From: an uncultured Alphaproteobacteria bacterium
GTDB taxonomy: Bacteria; Pseudomonadota; Alphaproteobacteria; Micavibrionales; Micavibrionaceae
Direction of reading: 5' to 3'
DNA length: 57,791 nucleotides
NCBI GenBank assembly: GCA_946480475.1
Contig: CAMLJM010000020.1
Coordinates: 1-57,791 of the forward strand
Under the pieces are notes generated by a model. It did not search any database. It saw only the letters and a list, made by a program, of their open reading frames with translations, and was not told the origin of the DNA. The position numbers and the translations under genes are program-made. Shown here piece after piece: positions 1 through 8,645 of this stretch. The stretch's first letter is position 1, and each line of letters begins with the position of its first letter.

Positions 1-347
1 TTCACCGGATTCCAGCGGCCATGCATGGAGCACTTGCCCTCGAGCGCGCAGCTTTCATGACTGCCCGATACGCAGGAGGTGAGCGAGATCGGCCCTTCCA
101 TGGCGGCGATGATCAGCGATACGGGAATTTCACCGGCGGCGCGTTCCAGACGGTAGCCGCCCGACACGCCGCGCACGGATGTGATCAGGCCATTACGGCT
201 GAGGGTTTTTAGAACCTTGGCCACCGTTGGCTCCGGGATTCCGGTTTTAACCGACAGCGTTGACGCGGCCATGAGTTCACCTTTAGCGCGGGCCATTTCA
301 GCGAGCACCACAACGGCGTAATCTGTCAGGCGTGAAAGCTTGATCAT
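1..347 (-). CDS. Rrf2-family SUF Fe-S assembly regulator (5' part, cut by window edge)
   Basis: The first 115 residues of a winged-helix Rrf2 regulator are visible; the 3' end lies outside the window. It opens with MIKLSRLTDYAVVVLAEMAR, the typical start of the SUF-system regulator subgroup. The recognition region is at about residues 28-65 and the wing reads SGGYRLER. Cysteines at 92, 100 and 106 (C-X7-C-X5-C) occupy the place where IscR-type proteins bind an Fe-S cluster. Such proteins sense cluster status and usually repress the suf operon, which would then lie off the left edge; that is inference. The ATG sits at 345-347. The divergent intergenic region holds two dyads (371-387 and 435-445) that could be its operators. 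The family is secure, the subgroup likely. Confidence 0.88.
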   Translation of the reverse strand, partial: MIKLSRLTDYAVVVLAEMARAKGELMAASTLSVKTGIPEPTVAKVLKTLSRNGLITSVRGVSGGYRLERAAGEIPVSLIIAAMEGPISLTSCVSGSHESCALEGKCSMHGRWNPV

Positions 348-370
348 TCTCGGGGTCCTCCGGCATAAAC

Positions 371-387
371 CGGACAATTAAAGTCCG
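371..387. promoter_or_regulatory. Inverted repeat in the Rrf2 upstream region
   Basis: CGGAC and GTCCG arms are separated by seven A/T bases, 24 bp upstream of the Rrf2 start codon. A position suited to autoregulation suggests an operator; no binding is shown. Confidence 0.35.
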
Positions 388-434
388 CATTTAAATGTCA
401 TTTTTTCCCTGTAATTTCAAGGAATTTATATAGA

Positions 435-445
435 ACTATTTTAGT
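435..445. promoter_or_regulatory. ACTA-TTT-TAGT dyad, possible Rrf2/IscR-like operator
   Basis: The dyad ACTATTTTAGT is flanked by GA and CC, giving a core similar to the ACT-N5-AGT half-sites of IscR-type operators. It lies between the divergent Rrf2 and membrane-protein genes. The resemblance is partial and the role is inferred. Confidence 0.35.
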
Positions 446-525
446 CCATTTTAAGGCCCGCAGCCATCTTTGCAGGGGTTTCCGGGGGTGCTAGCGTTAT
501 GGAGTATTTTTTAAAAGGATTCTCC

Positions 526-2763
526 ATGCCCGGCACCGTTAAAGCGTACGTTCCGATTTTTACTATCACATTGATTTTAAGCGCTTTTTTGCTTTTTTCC
601 GTGCAACCCCTGTTCGGCAAGATGGTTTTGCCGCTGCTGGGCGGCACGCCAGGGGTCTGGAATACGGCGATGGTGTTCTTCCAGGCCATGCTGCTGGGTG
701 GTTATGCCTATGCCCACCTGACAACCAAATTCCTGAACGTGCGTGCACAAGCCATCCTTCATATTACCCTGTTGGGAGTGTGTGTTTTTGCCCTGCCTAT
801 AGCCATTCCTGAAGGCTGGAGCCAGCCGCCAGCAACTGAAAACCCGATCTCCTGGCTGTTATGCATGATGACTGTGGCGATTGGCGGTCCGTTCTTTGTT
901 CTGGCCGGTACAGCGCCGATGTTACAGCGCTGGTTCAGCACCACCGATCACCCGGATGCGCAGAACCCCTACTTCTTATACGCGGCCAGTAATGCGGGCA
1001 GCATGATTGCGTTGCTAAGTTATCCGTTCGTCATCGAGCCTTTGATGGGTTTGCAACAGCAAAGCCATTTCTGGATGTATGGTTATATAATTCTGATCGC
1101 ATTGATTGCAGGCGCAGGCTTTATAAGCCGTCGCGGCAGCATTCAGACAGCGGCATTTGATCCGCATATGCCAGCCAACAGCACAGCACCCACGCATAAA
1201 ATGCGCCTTACCTGGTTGCTACTGGCTTTTGTGCCATCGAGCCTGATGCTGGGCGTTACGACATATATTACGACTGACGTGGCATCAGCCCCGCTGTTCT
1301 GGCTGCTGCCCCTATCGCTTTATCTTCTGACGTTCATCATTGTATTCGCGCGTAACTCTACATTGACCGTTTTGCGAGTATACAAGTGGCAGTCGGTAGC
1401 GCTTGCGCTTGTCGCATTGATGTTTGTGCGCGATCCGTTTTCCGTGAAGGCTATCAGTGTCGGCCTTCACCTTTGCGTATTCTTCCTGAGCGCCCTTATT
1501 TGCCATCTGGTACTGGCGCACAGGCGACCTACACCGCAATACCTGACGGAGTTTTACCTGATCATGTCGCTGGGGGGCGTGCTGGGCGGGATATTCAATA
1601 GCCTGGTTGCACCTTTCCTGTTTGTAATCCCGCTGGAATATGCCTTCATGCTATGTATCAGTGCGGCGATCCCCTTCATTACAAAAGATATTTTCTTCAG
1701 CTTAAAAAGCGCCATGATTGGATACAAAATTATCCTGATAGCTGTGGGCGCCGCTGCCGTGGCTTTGATCAATCAGACATCTATCGCCATGGCGATCATC
1801 ATGATGGTTGTTATATTCTATGCCCTCATGACACTGCGGAAAAATCCACCATCTTTTATCGTCGCCTTGCTGTGCATCATAGTGCTTGATCCCGGTTTCT
1901 CATGGAGCGGCCTGCCCAACACCATTCATATCGAACGCAATTTCTTTGGTGTTATCCGCATTGCCAATTCGGAAAAGGGCGGCATGCGCCAATTCCTGCA
2001 TGGGACCACATTGCATGGCGCACAGGCCCTGGTGGATGCTTATCGCCTGACCCCCTTAAGTTATTACGCCGCCAGCAGCCCCGGCGGACAAGTTTTTGAT
2101 ATGCTGACCAAACTGCAGGCACAGGAACCGCAAAAGATCGCCATACTTGGCTTGGGACTGGGCAGCACAGCATGCTTTGCTCAACCCAACCGGGATTTTG
2201 TTTTTTACGAGATTGACCCGGCGATCAAACGTATTGCCGAAGACAAGAACCTGTTTACCTTCCTTTCGGACTGCGGCAGCCCTTATGAGGTTATTATAGG
2301 CGATGGACGTCTTAAGATGATGGAGGCGCCTGACCATTCCTATGACATGATCTTCCTGGATGCTTTCAGTTCCGACAGCATCCCTATTCACCTGCTGACC
2401 CGCGAAGCTTTCCAGCTTTACTTCCAGAAGCTAAAGCCTGAGGGGCTGATTGTCGTTCATATATCCAACCGTTTCCTGGACCTGCAACCACTTGTAGCGG
2501 CTTTGGCCAAGGATGCTGGCGCTGAAGTGCGTTTCAATAGCAACACAGAGTCTCTTGTTGCAGCGCCAGATATATGGATACGCGCCTCTATCTTTGGAAT
2601 CATGACCAGAGGACCCGGCATGATCCATGTTATCGATCACGATTTCAAACAGTGGCAAACATATAAAGGCCCCGAAATACAACCTTGGACGGATGATTAC
2701 GCGAACATTTTCTATTTAATGTGGCTAAAAATGCAAAATCCAAGAGCGGGCATTCCTAAATAA
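526..2763 (+). CDS. Polytopic membrane protein with C-terminal spermidine-synthase-like domain
   Basis: About 745 residues. The N-terminal two thirds is a series of hydrophobic helices, beginning with the PLFGKMVLPLLGGTPGVWNT segment typical of fused transporter/spermidine-synthase proteins. The last ~220 residues are a Rossmann methyltransferase-like fold: glycine-rich ILGLGLGS near residue 540, an acidic FYEIDP strand, a GDGR segment and FLDAFSSDSIP near residue 612. Soluble SpeE uses a similar fold to transfer aminopropyl groups, but fused membrane versions have no settled substrate, so polyamine synthesis should not be assumed. An in-frame ATG exists at 499, but 526 has an AAAGGA ribosome site six bases upstream and is preferred. 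Divergent from the Rrf2 gene. Confidence 0.85.
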   Translation: MPGTVKAYVPIFTITLILSAFLLFSVQPLFGKMVLPLLGGTPGVWNTAMVFFQAMLLGGYAYAHLTTKFLNVRAQAILHITLLGVCVFALPIAIPEGWSQPPATENPISWLLCMMTVAIGGPFFVLAGTAPMLQRWFSTTDHPDAQNPYFLYAASNAGSMIALLSYPFVIEPLMGLQQQSHFWMYGYIILIALIAGAGFISRRGSIQTAAFDPHMPANSTAPTHKMRLTWLLLAFVPSSLMLGVTTYITTDVASAPLFWLLPLSLYLLTFIIVFARNSTLTVLRVYKWQSVALALVALMFVRDPFSVKAISVGLHLCVFFLSALICHLVLAHRRPTPQYLTEFYLIMSLGGVLGGIFNSLVAPFLFVIPLEYAFMLCISAAIPFITKDIFFSLKSAMIGYKIILIAVGAAAVALINQTSIAMAIIMMVVIFYALMTLRKNPPSFIVALLCIIVLDPGFSWSGLPNTIHIERNFFGVIRIANSEKGGMRQFLHGTTLHGAQALVDAYRLTPLSYYAASSPGGQVFDMLTKLQAQEPQKIAILGLGLGSTACFAQPNRDFVFYEIDPAIKRIAEDKNLFTFLSDCGSPYEVIIGDGRLKMMEAPDHSYDMIFLDAFSSDSIPIHLLTREAFQLYFQKLKPEGLIVVHISNRFLDLQPLVAALAKDAGAEVRFNSNTESLVAAPDIWIRASIFGIMTRGPGMIHVIDHDFKQWQTYKGPEIQPWTDDYANIFYLMWLKMQNPRAGIPK

Positions 2764-2798
2764 ATCATTTGTTAACCATTTAATGAACACAATCAGCA

Positions 2799-2804
2799 TA
2801 TAAT
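2799..2804 (+). promoter_or_regulatory. Candidate -10 box (TATAAT) for the 63-residue gene
   Basis: A consensus TATAAT lies 57 bp before the ATG at 2861 in the A/T-rich gap after the spermidine-synthase-like gene. No good -35 box is at the ideal distance, so this is a weak call. Confidence 0.35.
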
Positions 2805-2860
2805 TATGAGGCAAGATAACAGAAACAATGATTCTGTTTTGTTTATGAGAGGATAAGATT

Positions 2861-3052
2861 ATGGGGATTAAAGGATTTTTCGGCGGCAAGGCTACCCCGC
2901 AAGTAGAGCCAACCCCTGAGGAAAAAGTTCTAGCAACGCTTATCGCGGCGGCCCGCGGAGTTGCATCCGGTGACGATCAGAGCTACGTAGAAGACGTATG
3001 CGATGAACTAACCCATACCAGACAAGTTCACGTTAACCACTACGGTTATTAA
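2861..3052 (+). CDS. Small orphan protein, 63 residues
   Basis: I do not recognise this protein. It begins MGIKGFFGGKATP, has a proline-rich linker to about residue 20, then a predicted amphipathic helix (EEKVLATLIAAARGVASG) and a polar tail ending HVNHYGY. There is no signal peptide or membrane segment. An AGAGGA ribosome site precedes the ATG, a TATAAT box lies upstream, and a strong terminator follows at 3079, so it looks like its own short transcription unit. The good ribosome site and terminator make it a credible gene despite the small size. Function unknown. Confidence 0.65.
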   Translation: MGIKGFFGGKATPQVEPTPEEKVLATLIAAARGVASGDDQSYVEDVCDELTHTRQVHVNHYGY

Positions 3053-3078
3053 GTCTAGAATTCAGAGAGAGCTTAAAA

Positions 3079-3107
3079 GCGCCCTGCTGAGCAGCGGGCG
3101 CTTTTTT
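3079..3107. terminator. Bidirectional rho-independent terminator
   Basis: The stem pairs GCGCCC with GGGCGC and, past a bulged T, GCT with AGC around a GAGC loop. Six T follow on the plus strand and four A precede it, giving TTTT on the minus strand. It can end both the 63-residue gene and prfC. Confidence 0.85.
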
Positions 3108-3108
3108 G

Positions 3109-4686
3109 TTATTTGGTAGCGGTGAACTTTATAGCCGGATTCTTATCCTGCGCATCATTCAGATGCCAAGCATTACGGGCCAGAAACACCGGATCGCCAT
3201 CATGGTCATTGGCAATTGCGCTCTGGTTAGCATCGATAAACGCCTTGAGCTTGGCAGGCTCGTCCGAAGTGATCCAGCGGGCTGTATATAGCGCGGTCTG
3301 CTCGAACTTCACGGGGATATTGTATTCTGTGCGGATGCGATCAGTCAGAACCTCAAACTGCAAAGCGCCTACAACACCAACAATCCAGTTTGAATCGATA
3401 TTCGGTTTGAAAATACGGGCAACGCCCTCTTCCGCCAATTGCTCCAGCGCGGCACTCAGGTGCTTGGCCTTCATCGGGTCGTCAGCACGGGCGCGCTGCA
3501 TCATTTCCGGCGCAAAGCTCGGGATGCCGATCACATGTAACTCTTCGCCTTCGGTGAAGGTATCACCGATACGAATGCCGCCATGGTTCGGGATGCCGAT
3601 AATATCGCCCGGCCATGCTTCCTCGACCGTTTCACGATCCTGCGCCAGGAACATCAGCGGATTGTGAATAATCATCTGTTTGCCCTGACGAACATGCAGA
3701 AGTTTCATACCTTTTTTGAACTGGCCTGAGCAAATACGCGCAAACGCGATGCGGTCGCGGTGCTTGGGATCCATGTTCGCCTGAATTTTGAACACGAAAG
3801 CCATAACCTTGTTTTCATCGGCTTTGATTTCACGCTGTGCCGTTTTCTGACTGCGCGGTGTCGGCGCATATTTACCGATACCTGACAGCAGTTCACGCAC
3901 ACCGAAGTTGTTCACAGCAGAACCAAAGAAAATCGGGGTTAAATGCCCTTCCAGATAGGATTGCAGATCGAACGGTTTGCACAAGCCACGCACCATTTCA
4001 ACATCTTCACGCAGCTTGGCGACCTGATGCACCGGCAGCAATTCATCAAGCTTGGGATCGTCGAGACCTGTGCAAGTAATGCTGTCTGTCAGCACGTCGC
4101 CTTTACCGCGATCAAACAACACAAGCGTGTCATTCATCAGGTTATAACAACCCTTGAAATCACGACCGTTACCGATAGGCCATGTAGCGGGCGTTACATC
4201 CAGCGCGAGACGCTGCTCGATTTCATCCATCAGGTCGAATGGGTCTTGGCTGTCGCGGTCCATCTTGTTGACAAAAGTGATGATGGGCACATCGCGCATG
4301 CGGCAGACTTCGAACAGTTTCAAGGTCTGCGGTTCGATACCCTTGGCGGCATCCAATACCATGACGGCGCTATCGACGGCGGTTAGCGTACGATATGTGT
4401 CTTCCGAGAAATCTTCGTGGCCCGGTGTGTCGAGCAAGTTGAAGGTTACATTATCATGATCGAATGTCATGACTGAGGACGCCACGGAAATACCGCGCTC
4501 CTGCTCCACTTTCATCCAGTCGGAACGTGCCCGACGGCGATCACCTTTGGCTTTAACCATACCGGCAAGCTGGATCGCACCCCCGAACAGAAGCAACTTT
4601 TCGGTCAGAGTAGTTTTACCGGCATCGGGGTGAGCGATGATGGCGAATGTCCGGCGTTTTTCAATATTATCGGTTAAAGCAGTCAT
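3109..4686 (-). CDS. prfC: Peptide chain release factor 3
   Basis: A 525-residue translational GTPase, the normal RF3 length. RF3 recycles RF1 and RF2 from the ribosome after peptide release. Visible G motifs are AHPDAGKT (18-25, P-loop), DTPGH (86-90) and NKMD (140-143); the switch I region reads RARSDWMKVEQERGISVASS, which is characteristic of RF3 rather than EF-G. The gene is last in a minus-strand run and ends just before a bidirectional terminator. It starts 21 bp after the cysteine hydrolase gene, so the two are probably cotranscribed. The same window also carries prfA and prmC, giving much of the termination machinery. Confidence 0.97.
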   Translation of the reverse strand: MTALTDNIEKRRTFAIIAHPDAGKTTLTEKLLLFGGAIQLAGMVKAKGDRRRARSDWMKVEQERGISVASSVMTFDHDNVTFNLLDTPGHEDFSEDTYRTLTAVDSAVMVLDAAKGIEPQTLKLFEVCRMRDVPIITFVNKMDRDSQDPFDLMDEIEQRLALDVTPATWPIGNGRDFKGCYNLMNDTLVLFDRGKGDVLTDSITCTGLDDPKLDELLPVHQVAKLREDVEMVRGLCKPFDLQSYLEGHLTPIFFGSAVNNFGVRELLSGIGKYAPTPRSQKTAQREIKADENKVMAFVFKIQANMDPKHRDRIAFARICSGQFKKGMKLLHVRQGKQMIIHNPLMFLAQDRETVEEAWPGDIIGIPNHGGIRIGDTFTEGEELHVIGIPSFAPEMMQRARADDPMKAKHLSAALEQLAEEGVARIFKPNIDSNWIVGVVGALQFEVLTDRIRTEYNIPVKFEQTALYTARWITSDEPAKLKAFIDANQSAIANDHDGDPVFLARNAWHLNDAQDKNPAIKFTATK

Positions 4687-4707
4687 GGCGAGAGTGGTAG
4701 CAAATCT

Positions 4708-5262
4708 TTAGGCCAAATTCAAACCCATATCCCGGGATGTTATTAGCCCCATCTTTTTAGGTGGGCTTCCTACGGGCATAAATGTACGTGGAGGGTTGGT
4801 ATCAACCGCATATTTAGGGGGCTTGTCTTTATTATCCGAGGTTAGATCCGTCACAATGTTCGTATCAAAACCAGATAAGGTCGCATTGACTGCCGTAGAG
4901 TAAACGCATTGGGATGCCAGAAATCCTGCAAAGTAGAGCCTCTTAATATCCTGACGCGCCAGGAACTCATCGAGATTTGTACCTGCAAACCCGTTAGACT
5001 CCTGCTTGGTGACTACGAAATCTGACTGGTTTGGCAGGAAGCTGGGTTTGTAATTCCCCCGCAGACCGTTAAAAACCTCACTCAGTATTCCATGTGACGC
5101 GCGTAAGACAGGCAGGCTTTCATCCCTGCTGGACATATAGATCCATATTACGGGCATAGTTTGGCGTAATGAACGTGCTGCTTCATTGATACGGCGGGCA
5201 GTCAGAGGATTACTGTCCGTCCATATTTTCTGGGCATCAACGATAACAAAGGCCGACGACAT
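4708..5262 (-). CDS. Isochorismatase-like cysteine hydrolase
   Basis: 184 residues, a usual length for the isochorismatase-like fold. The family triad is visible: Asp9 in VIVDAQ, Lys86 in VVTKQESNGFAGT and Cys119 in GFLASQCVYSTA. Members cleave amide or ether bonds in small molecules (nicotinamide, N-carbamoyl compounds, isochorismate), and the sequence does not tell which substrate is used. The end of the protein carries an unusual lysine/proline-rich stretch (SDNKDKPPKYAVDT). It is 6 bp downstream of the small gene at 5269 and 21 bp upstream of prfC, in a likely operon. The fold is clear, the reaction open. Confidence 0.85.
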   Translation of the reverse strand: MSSAFVIVDAQKIWTDSNPLTARRINEAARSLRQTMPVIWIYMSSRDESLPVLRASHGILSEVFNGLRGNYKPSFLPNQSDFVVTKQESNGFAGTNLDEFLARQDIKRLYFAGFLASQCVYSTAVNATLSGFDTNIVTDLTSDNKDKPPKYAVDTNPPRTFMPVGSPPKKMGLITSRDMGLNLA

Positions 5263-5268
5263 TACTGG

Positions 5269-5685
5269 TTAAACCTGTCCAGCCGATTTATATATCAGGA
5301 ACGCCTTCTCAACGTCGGCCTGATCTTTAAAACGGCGTCCTTCTGTGAGAACGCGCTGCACGGCCATTTCGATGACATATTTATAACCATCAACTGTTTG
5401 GTCCCCTGCGCGGGATACCATCGCCATGAGTGCGCTGCGCGCATCGGCGTAGGTTACCTGAGGGCGTTGATCGACGGGGATGTTACTATGCTCGATGAAC
5501 ATAACGCGATCATCATGAATCATTTTAATTGCCTGATCAGCGCGTGCCGCAAAATCCGGAATATCACGAGACATTTCTTCGAAAGCGCGTTCACGGCGGT
5601 CTTCGGCGTTTTCAACTTTGGAAACTTCAATAACGCGCTCGGGAGCAACTTCCGCTGTCGCCTTTTTAGAGCCAAATGAGATCAT
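5269..5685 (-). CDS. Hypothetical protein, paralogue of the neighbouring 5753-6130 gene
   Basis: About 138 residues from the ATG at 5685, which has GAGGGGG seven bases upstream; a longer in-frame start at 5721 lacks such a site. The protein is mostly helical, charged in the N-terminal third (KVENAEDRRERAFEEM), with no signal peptide or membrane segment. Its C-terminal segment VQRVLTEGRRFKDQADVEKA resembles VEEVITTGRRYADKRDVEQA of the next gene upstream, so the two look like diverged duplicates. I do not recognise the family. The stop is six bases before the cysteine hydrolase gene. Confidence 0.7.
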   Translation of the reverse strand: MISFGSKKATAEVAPERVIEVSKVENAEDRRERAFEEMSRDIPDFAARADQAIKMIHDDRVMFIEHSNIPVDQRPQVTYADARSALMAMVSRAGDQTVDGYKYVIEMAVQRVLTEGRRFKDQADVEKAFLIYKSAGQV

Positions 5686-5752
5686 GACTTTCCCCCTCAA
5701 TGATGAGCGAAAGCCTATCATGGCATTTTTTATTATGTCAATAATTAAGGAA

Positions 5753-6130
5753 TTAACGTTCTAAACCTATAAGCCAGCCAAAGGATTTGCAGGCTTGTTC
5801 CACATCCCTTTTGTCAGCATAACGGCGGCCCGTGGTAATAACCTCTTCCACCTGCAGCAGCAGCCCATCTTTCAGATTTTTACTATGTATGGTGGCGTCT
5901 CGTACCAATCGGGATAAAGCGGCGGCCCGATCAAAATGCTCCGTGGCATAACCGCTATACTTGCCAAAAATATGCTGATCAGACTCGATAATCAAAAGAG
6001 CGCGCTCAAGCCGATCATGAAACCTTGTATCGCTTTGCGTTAACTCTGCGATGGCATTCGAAATGGCAATATCCCCCGGCATTTGGAGGGGTGAGCATCT
6101 ATCGATTACTGCTTGCAGGAATTTCAACAT
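5753..6130 (-). CDS. Hypothetical protein, paralogue of the 5269-5685 gene
   Basis: 125 residues, probably soluble and helical. It shares the C-terminal GRR(Y/F)-x-D-(K/Q)-x-DVE-(Q/K)-A motif with the downstream paralogue, and the middle parts of both carry a residue pattern of ALLIIESD / AIKMIHDD type. No known domain was recognised. It sits 32 bp downstream of the DUF1491 gene, in the same direction. Whether the pair forms a heteromer is speculation; tandem duplication followed by divergence is the simplest reading. Confidence 0.65.
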   Translation of the reverse strand: MLKFLQAVIDRCSPLQMPGDIAISNAIAELTQSDTRFHDRLERALLIIESDQHIFGKYSGYATEHFDRAAALSRLVRDATIHSKNLKDGLLLQVEEVITTGRRYADKRDVEQACKSFGWLIGLER

Positions 6131-6162
6131 CGGCGGACCCTATCAGGCCCTGATGAGGTTTG

Positions 6163-6504
6163 TCAAAAAACCTTACCTTCGAAGGGATTGGTGGCTTCAC
6201 GGTCTTCAATCTCAATGGCCCAGACATCAGGATCTCTATCGACAGCACGATGTATATAGTCGTCGACATCGGGTTCAGGGGTCATTTCCCCCTTCATAAG
6301 TTTCATCCAGCCTAGCTCACCGTCCAGATTTCGCTGCTGCTGCAGCAATAGACAACCCTGCCCCAGAGTATTGATTTTGAGCAATACCGTCCCAGTTGCA
6401 TAGGCACCCTTATTGAGGATGTAACAGGATTTACCGTCTGATTGGAGTTTACGCAGATGCGCATCCACCCAAACAGCGGTGGGAATACGATCATTCTCTG
6501 ACAT
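6163..6504 (-). CDS. DUF1491 family protein
   Basis: 113 residues, matching the small alphaproteobacterial DUF1491 family: an N-terminal TAVWVDAHLRKLQSDG segment, a central strand with GTVLLKINTLGQGCLLLQQQ, and an acidic end with DRDPDVWAIEIEDREATNPF. The biochemical role of the family is unknown. Its start codon overlaps the fur stop by one base (TGATG), which implies translational coupling to the Fur-family regulator. The family is largely restricted to alphaproteobacteria and is useful as a taxonomic clue. Confidence 0.88.
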   Translation of the reverse strand: MSENDRIPTAVWVDAHLRKLQSDGKSCYILNKGAYATGTVLLKINTLGQGCLLLQQQRNLDGELGWMKLMKGEMTPEPDVDDYIHRAVDRDPDVWAIEIEDREATNPFEGKVF

Positions 6505-6911
6505 CAGGAAGATTTCTTGATCTTGCGGCCATAGAGCTCAAGCTTGCACTCAACCAAATCGTAACCAAGGCTATTTGCGATAGCCTTTTTCATCTCTTCT
6601 ATTTCCTGGTTCTGGAATTCGATAACCTCACCGCTTTCGACATCAATCAGATGGTGGTGGTGATCGGTATTCATGTCGTAGCGTGAGAATTTCTCATTGA
6701 AGTCACGACGGATAACCAGTTGCAATTCATCCAGCAGGTTCAGTGTGCGATAAACGGTCGCCATGCTGATAGTGGGGTCAATTGATTTAGCGCGCTCATA
6801 AACCGTCTCGACAGAAGGGTGATCTTCCGCATCATCCAGAACTTTCAGGATGATTTTGCGTTGGCCTGTCATTTTCAGGCCGGCTTCAGCACAACGCTGT
6901 TCGAGATTCAT
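6504..6911 (-). CDS. fur: Fur-family metal-responsive transcription regulator
   Basis: 135 residues. The N-terminal winged helix contains TGQRKIILKVL (15-25) and the recognition helix SMATVYRTLNLL (49-60). The dimerisation half has the metal-binding DHHHHLI at 83-89 followed by VESGEVIEF. The CxxC pairs of classical zinc-binding Fur are absent, as is common in alphaproteobacterial Fur/Mur proteins. Irr is another possibility, though I do not see its haem-binding motif clearly. It is 33 bp downstream of the PAS kinase and overlaps DUF1491. The target metal (iron or manganese) cannot be read from sequence alone. Confidence 0.9.
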   Translation of the reverse strand: MNLEQRCAEAGLKMTGQRKIILKVLDDAEDHPSVETVYERAKSIDPTISMATVYRTLNLLDELQLVIRRDFNEKFSRYDMNTDHHHHLIDVESGEVIEFQNQEIEEMKKAIANSLGYDLVECKLELYGRKIKKSS

Positions 6912-6944
6912 GGTTCTAACCTCAGGTAGAGAATATAGCCTAAG

Positions 6945-8555
6945 CTAAACCGACCGGGCGCGTTCGGCAAGTGCTTGGATTGAATCCTTTGTTTCAGAAG
7001 GTTTTTTTCTGACGTTCAGGCGTTCCTCCGGGAACTCTACCGTTACAGTGGTACCCTTGCCATACTCCGAATCCAGCGATAAAGAACCGCCATGGAGCTC
7101 GGTCATGGCCTTGGCAAGCGGTAGACCCAAGCCTGTGCCGCCACGTGAGTCTGATGGTTTGCTGACCTGGCCGAATGGCTCAAGCGCTTCAGCAATACGG
7201 TCTTTGGGAATGCCAATCCCCTCATCCGATACGATAATATGCAGTGTGTTGTATTTGGTCATATGGGAACGAATGGTAATCGTTCCACCTTCATTCGAAT
7301 ATTTAACCGCGTTGCCTACCAGGTTGATCAGGATCTGGCGCACCAGACGTGGGTCTGCATATAATGGCGGCAGATCAGGCGCAATATCTTCAACAATTTT
7401 CAGGCCCGCGCTAAAAGCACGCGATGCCATCATGCGCGTTACAGCACTGACCATCTGGCTGACATCAAACAGCTCTTCATCTAATTGTGCACGGCCTGCT
7501 TCGATCTTAGACATATCGAGAACTTCGTTAATGATCTCGAGTAAATGGCGTGCGCTTAAGTGAATATCGCCGAGATATTCTTTGTATTTATCATTCGCTA
7601 AAGCGCCAAAAGTTTCTTTGATCATCATTTCGGAGAAACCAATGATCGCGTTCAGCGGTGTGCGCAGCTCGTGTGACATATTTGCCAGGAATGTTGATTT
7701 AGCCTGGTTGGCTGTATCCGCCTGTTCCTTGGCAAGACGCAACGTAATTTCCATTTGCTTGCGCAATGTAATGTCCATAATGGTTGTCACCTGGAAACGA
7801 CGGCCATTACTGAGTTCCAGCGCCGCTGTCGTGAACAGCGCGTTCGCGATATTGCCATCCTGGCGCATGATTTTCATCTCGCCCGAACTGCGAACACCAG
7901 CACTCATGAAGTCCTCATGATTGACACGGGCCTGTTCGCGTTCTTCCGGCACCAGCAATTGAGAAAATTCGTGACCAATGAGATCATCACGATTCCAGCC
8001 ATAGATACGTACGAAGCTATCATTGACGCGGACAATGCGCTGGTTCTGATCCGTTACAACGATGCCGACTTCACTAACATCAAATACAGATGTCAAAAGC
8101 GAAATAGCGTCATCACGTTCACGCTGAAGGCTTTGACTGTCCCCGGCTGCCGGTAATGCCAGAACATCAACTAGAGCGACTTGCCCCTCGGGGCCCACCA
8201 CGGGATTAATATAAAAATTCCCGAGTTTAGGGGCATTACCACTACCTGCAGGCGCTTTGGCCGTTACAGGGCGTTTCTGACGCACAGCCGCATCCAGAGA
8301 TTCCATGAAATAACGTGCATCAGCGCTGGATAACAATTCAGACAGCGTATGGCCAATCACATCTTCACGTGCTTTGCCAAAATAGCTGAGCGCCTTTTGG
8401 TTTGCTTCGGCAATGGCAAATGCATTGCGCGACAGCACTTTGATAACAAAGCGCGGCACAGGCATCATTTCGAAAAGCTGCTGATGATTTATTATATCGG
8501 CAGCATTATCTGTCCCAATGTCGTAGGTCACATCTATTTCGCGTTTTAAAAGCAA
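6945..8555 (-). CDS. PAS-domain sensor histidine kinase (PleC/DivJ-like core)
   Basis: 536 residues, no clear membrane segment, so probably cytoplasmic. Two PAS domains lie at about 28-130 and 150-270; the second is followed by an S-box-like segment (FTTAALELSNGRRFQVTTIMD). A short coiled linker leads to HisKA with the phospho-acceptor His295 in [19 protein letters not shown]. The ATPase domain has the N box NLVGNAVKYSN, DEGIGIP and GGTGLGL. The core resembles the alphaproteobacterial cell-cycle kinases PleC and DivJ, but no partner is adjacent. The start is TTG at 8555 with AGGA six bases upstream. Two perfect inverted repeats lie upstream (8576-8593 and 8646-8678). Confidence 0.93.
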   Translation of the reverse strand: MLLKREIDVTYDIGTDNAADIINHQQLFEMMPVPRFVIKVLSRNAFAIAEANQKALSYFGKAREDVIGHTLSELLSSADARYFMESLDAAVRQKRPVTAKAPAGSGNAPKLGNFYINPVVGPEGQVALVDVLALPAAGDSQSLQRERDDAISLLTSVFDVSEVGIVVTDQNQRIVRVNDSFVRIYGWNRDDLIGHEFSQLLVPEEREQARVNHEDFMSAGVRSSGEMKIMRQDGNIANALFTTAALELSNGRRFQVTTIMDITLRKQMEITLRLAKEQADTANQAKSTFLANMSHELRTPLNAIIGFSEMMIKETFGALANDKYKEYLGDIHLSARHLLEIINEVLDMSKIEAGRAQLDEELFDVSQMVSAVTRMMASRAFSAGLKIVEDIAPDLPPLYADPRLVRQILINLVGNAVKYSNEGGTITIRSHMTKYNTLHIIVSDEGIGIPKDRIAEALEPFGQVSKPSDSRGGTGLGLPLAKAMTELHGGSLSLDSEYGKGTTVTVEFPEERLNVRKKPSETKDSIQALAERARSV

Positions 8556-8575
8556 CGAAAGTCCTATCTTATAGA

Positions 8576-8593
8576 ATAAAGAAAATTCTTTAT
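8576..8593. repeat. Perfect inverted repeat upstream of the PAS kinase
   Basis: ATAAAGAA and TTCTTTAT arms with a 2-bp AA spacer, centred about 30 bp before the kinase start codon. It could be an operator or overlap the promoter; nothing more can be said. Confidence 0.4.
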
Positions 8594-8645
8594 AAATCGG
8601 TAACTTACGAGATTTTCCTTAACTAAGGCTTGCCGTGACCAAATT

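Noticed and set aside
3113..3667. Open frame of 184 codons on the plus strand inside prfC
   Set aside because: It lies fully opposite a conserved GTPase gene and has no recognisable protein pattern.
7048..7563. Open frame opposite the PAS kinase
   Set aside because: It is antisense to the HisKA/HATPase core and has shadow-type composition.
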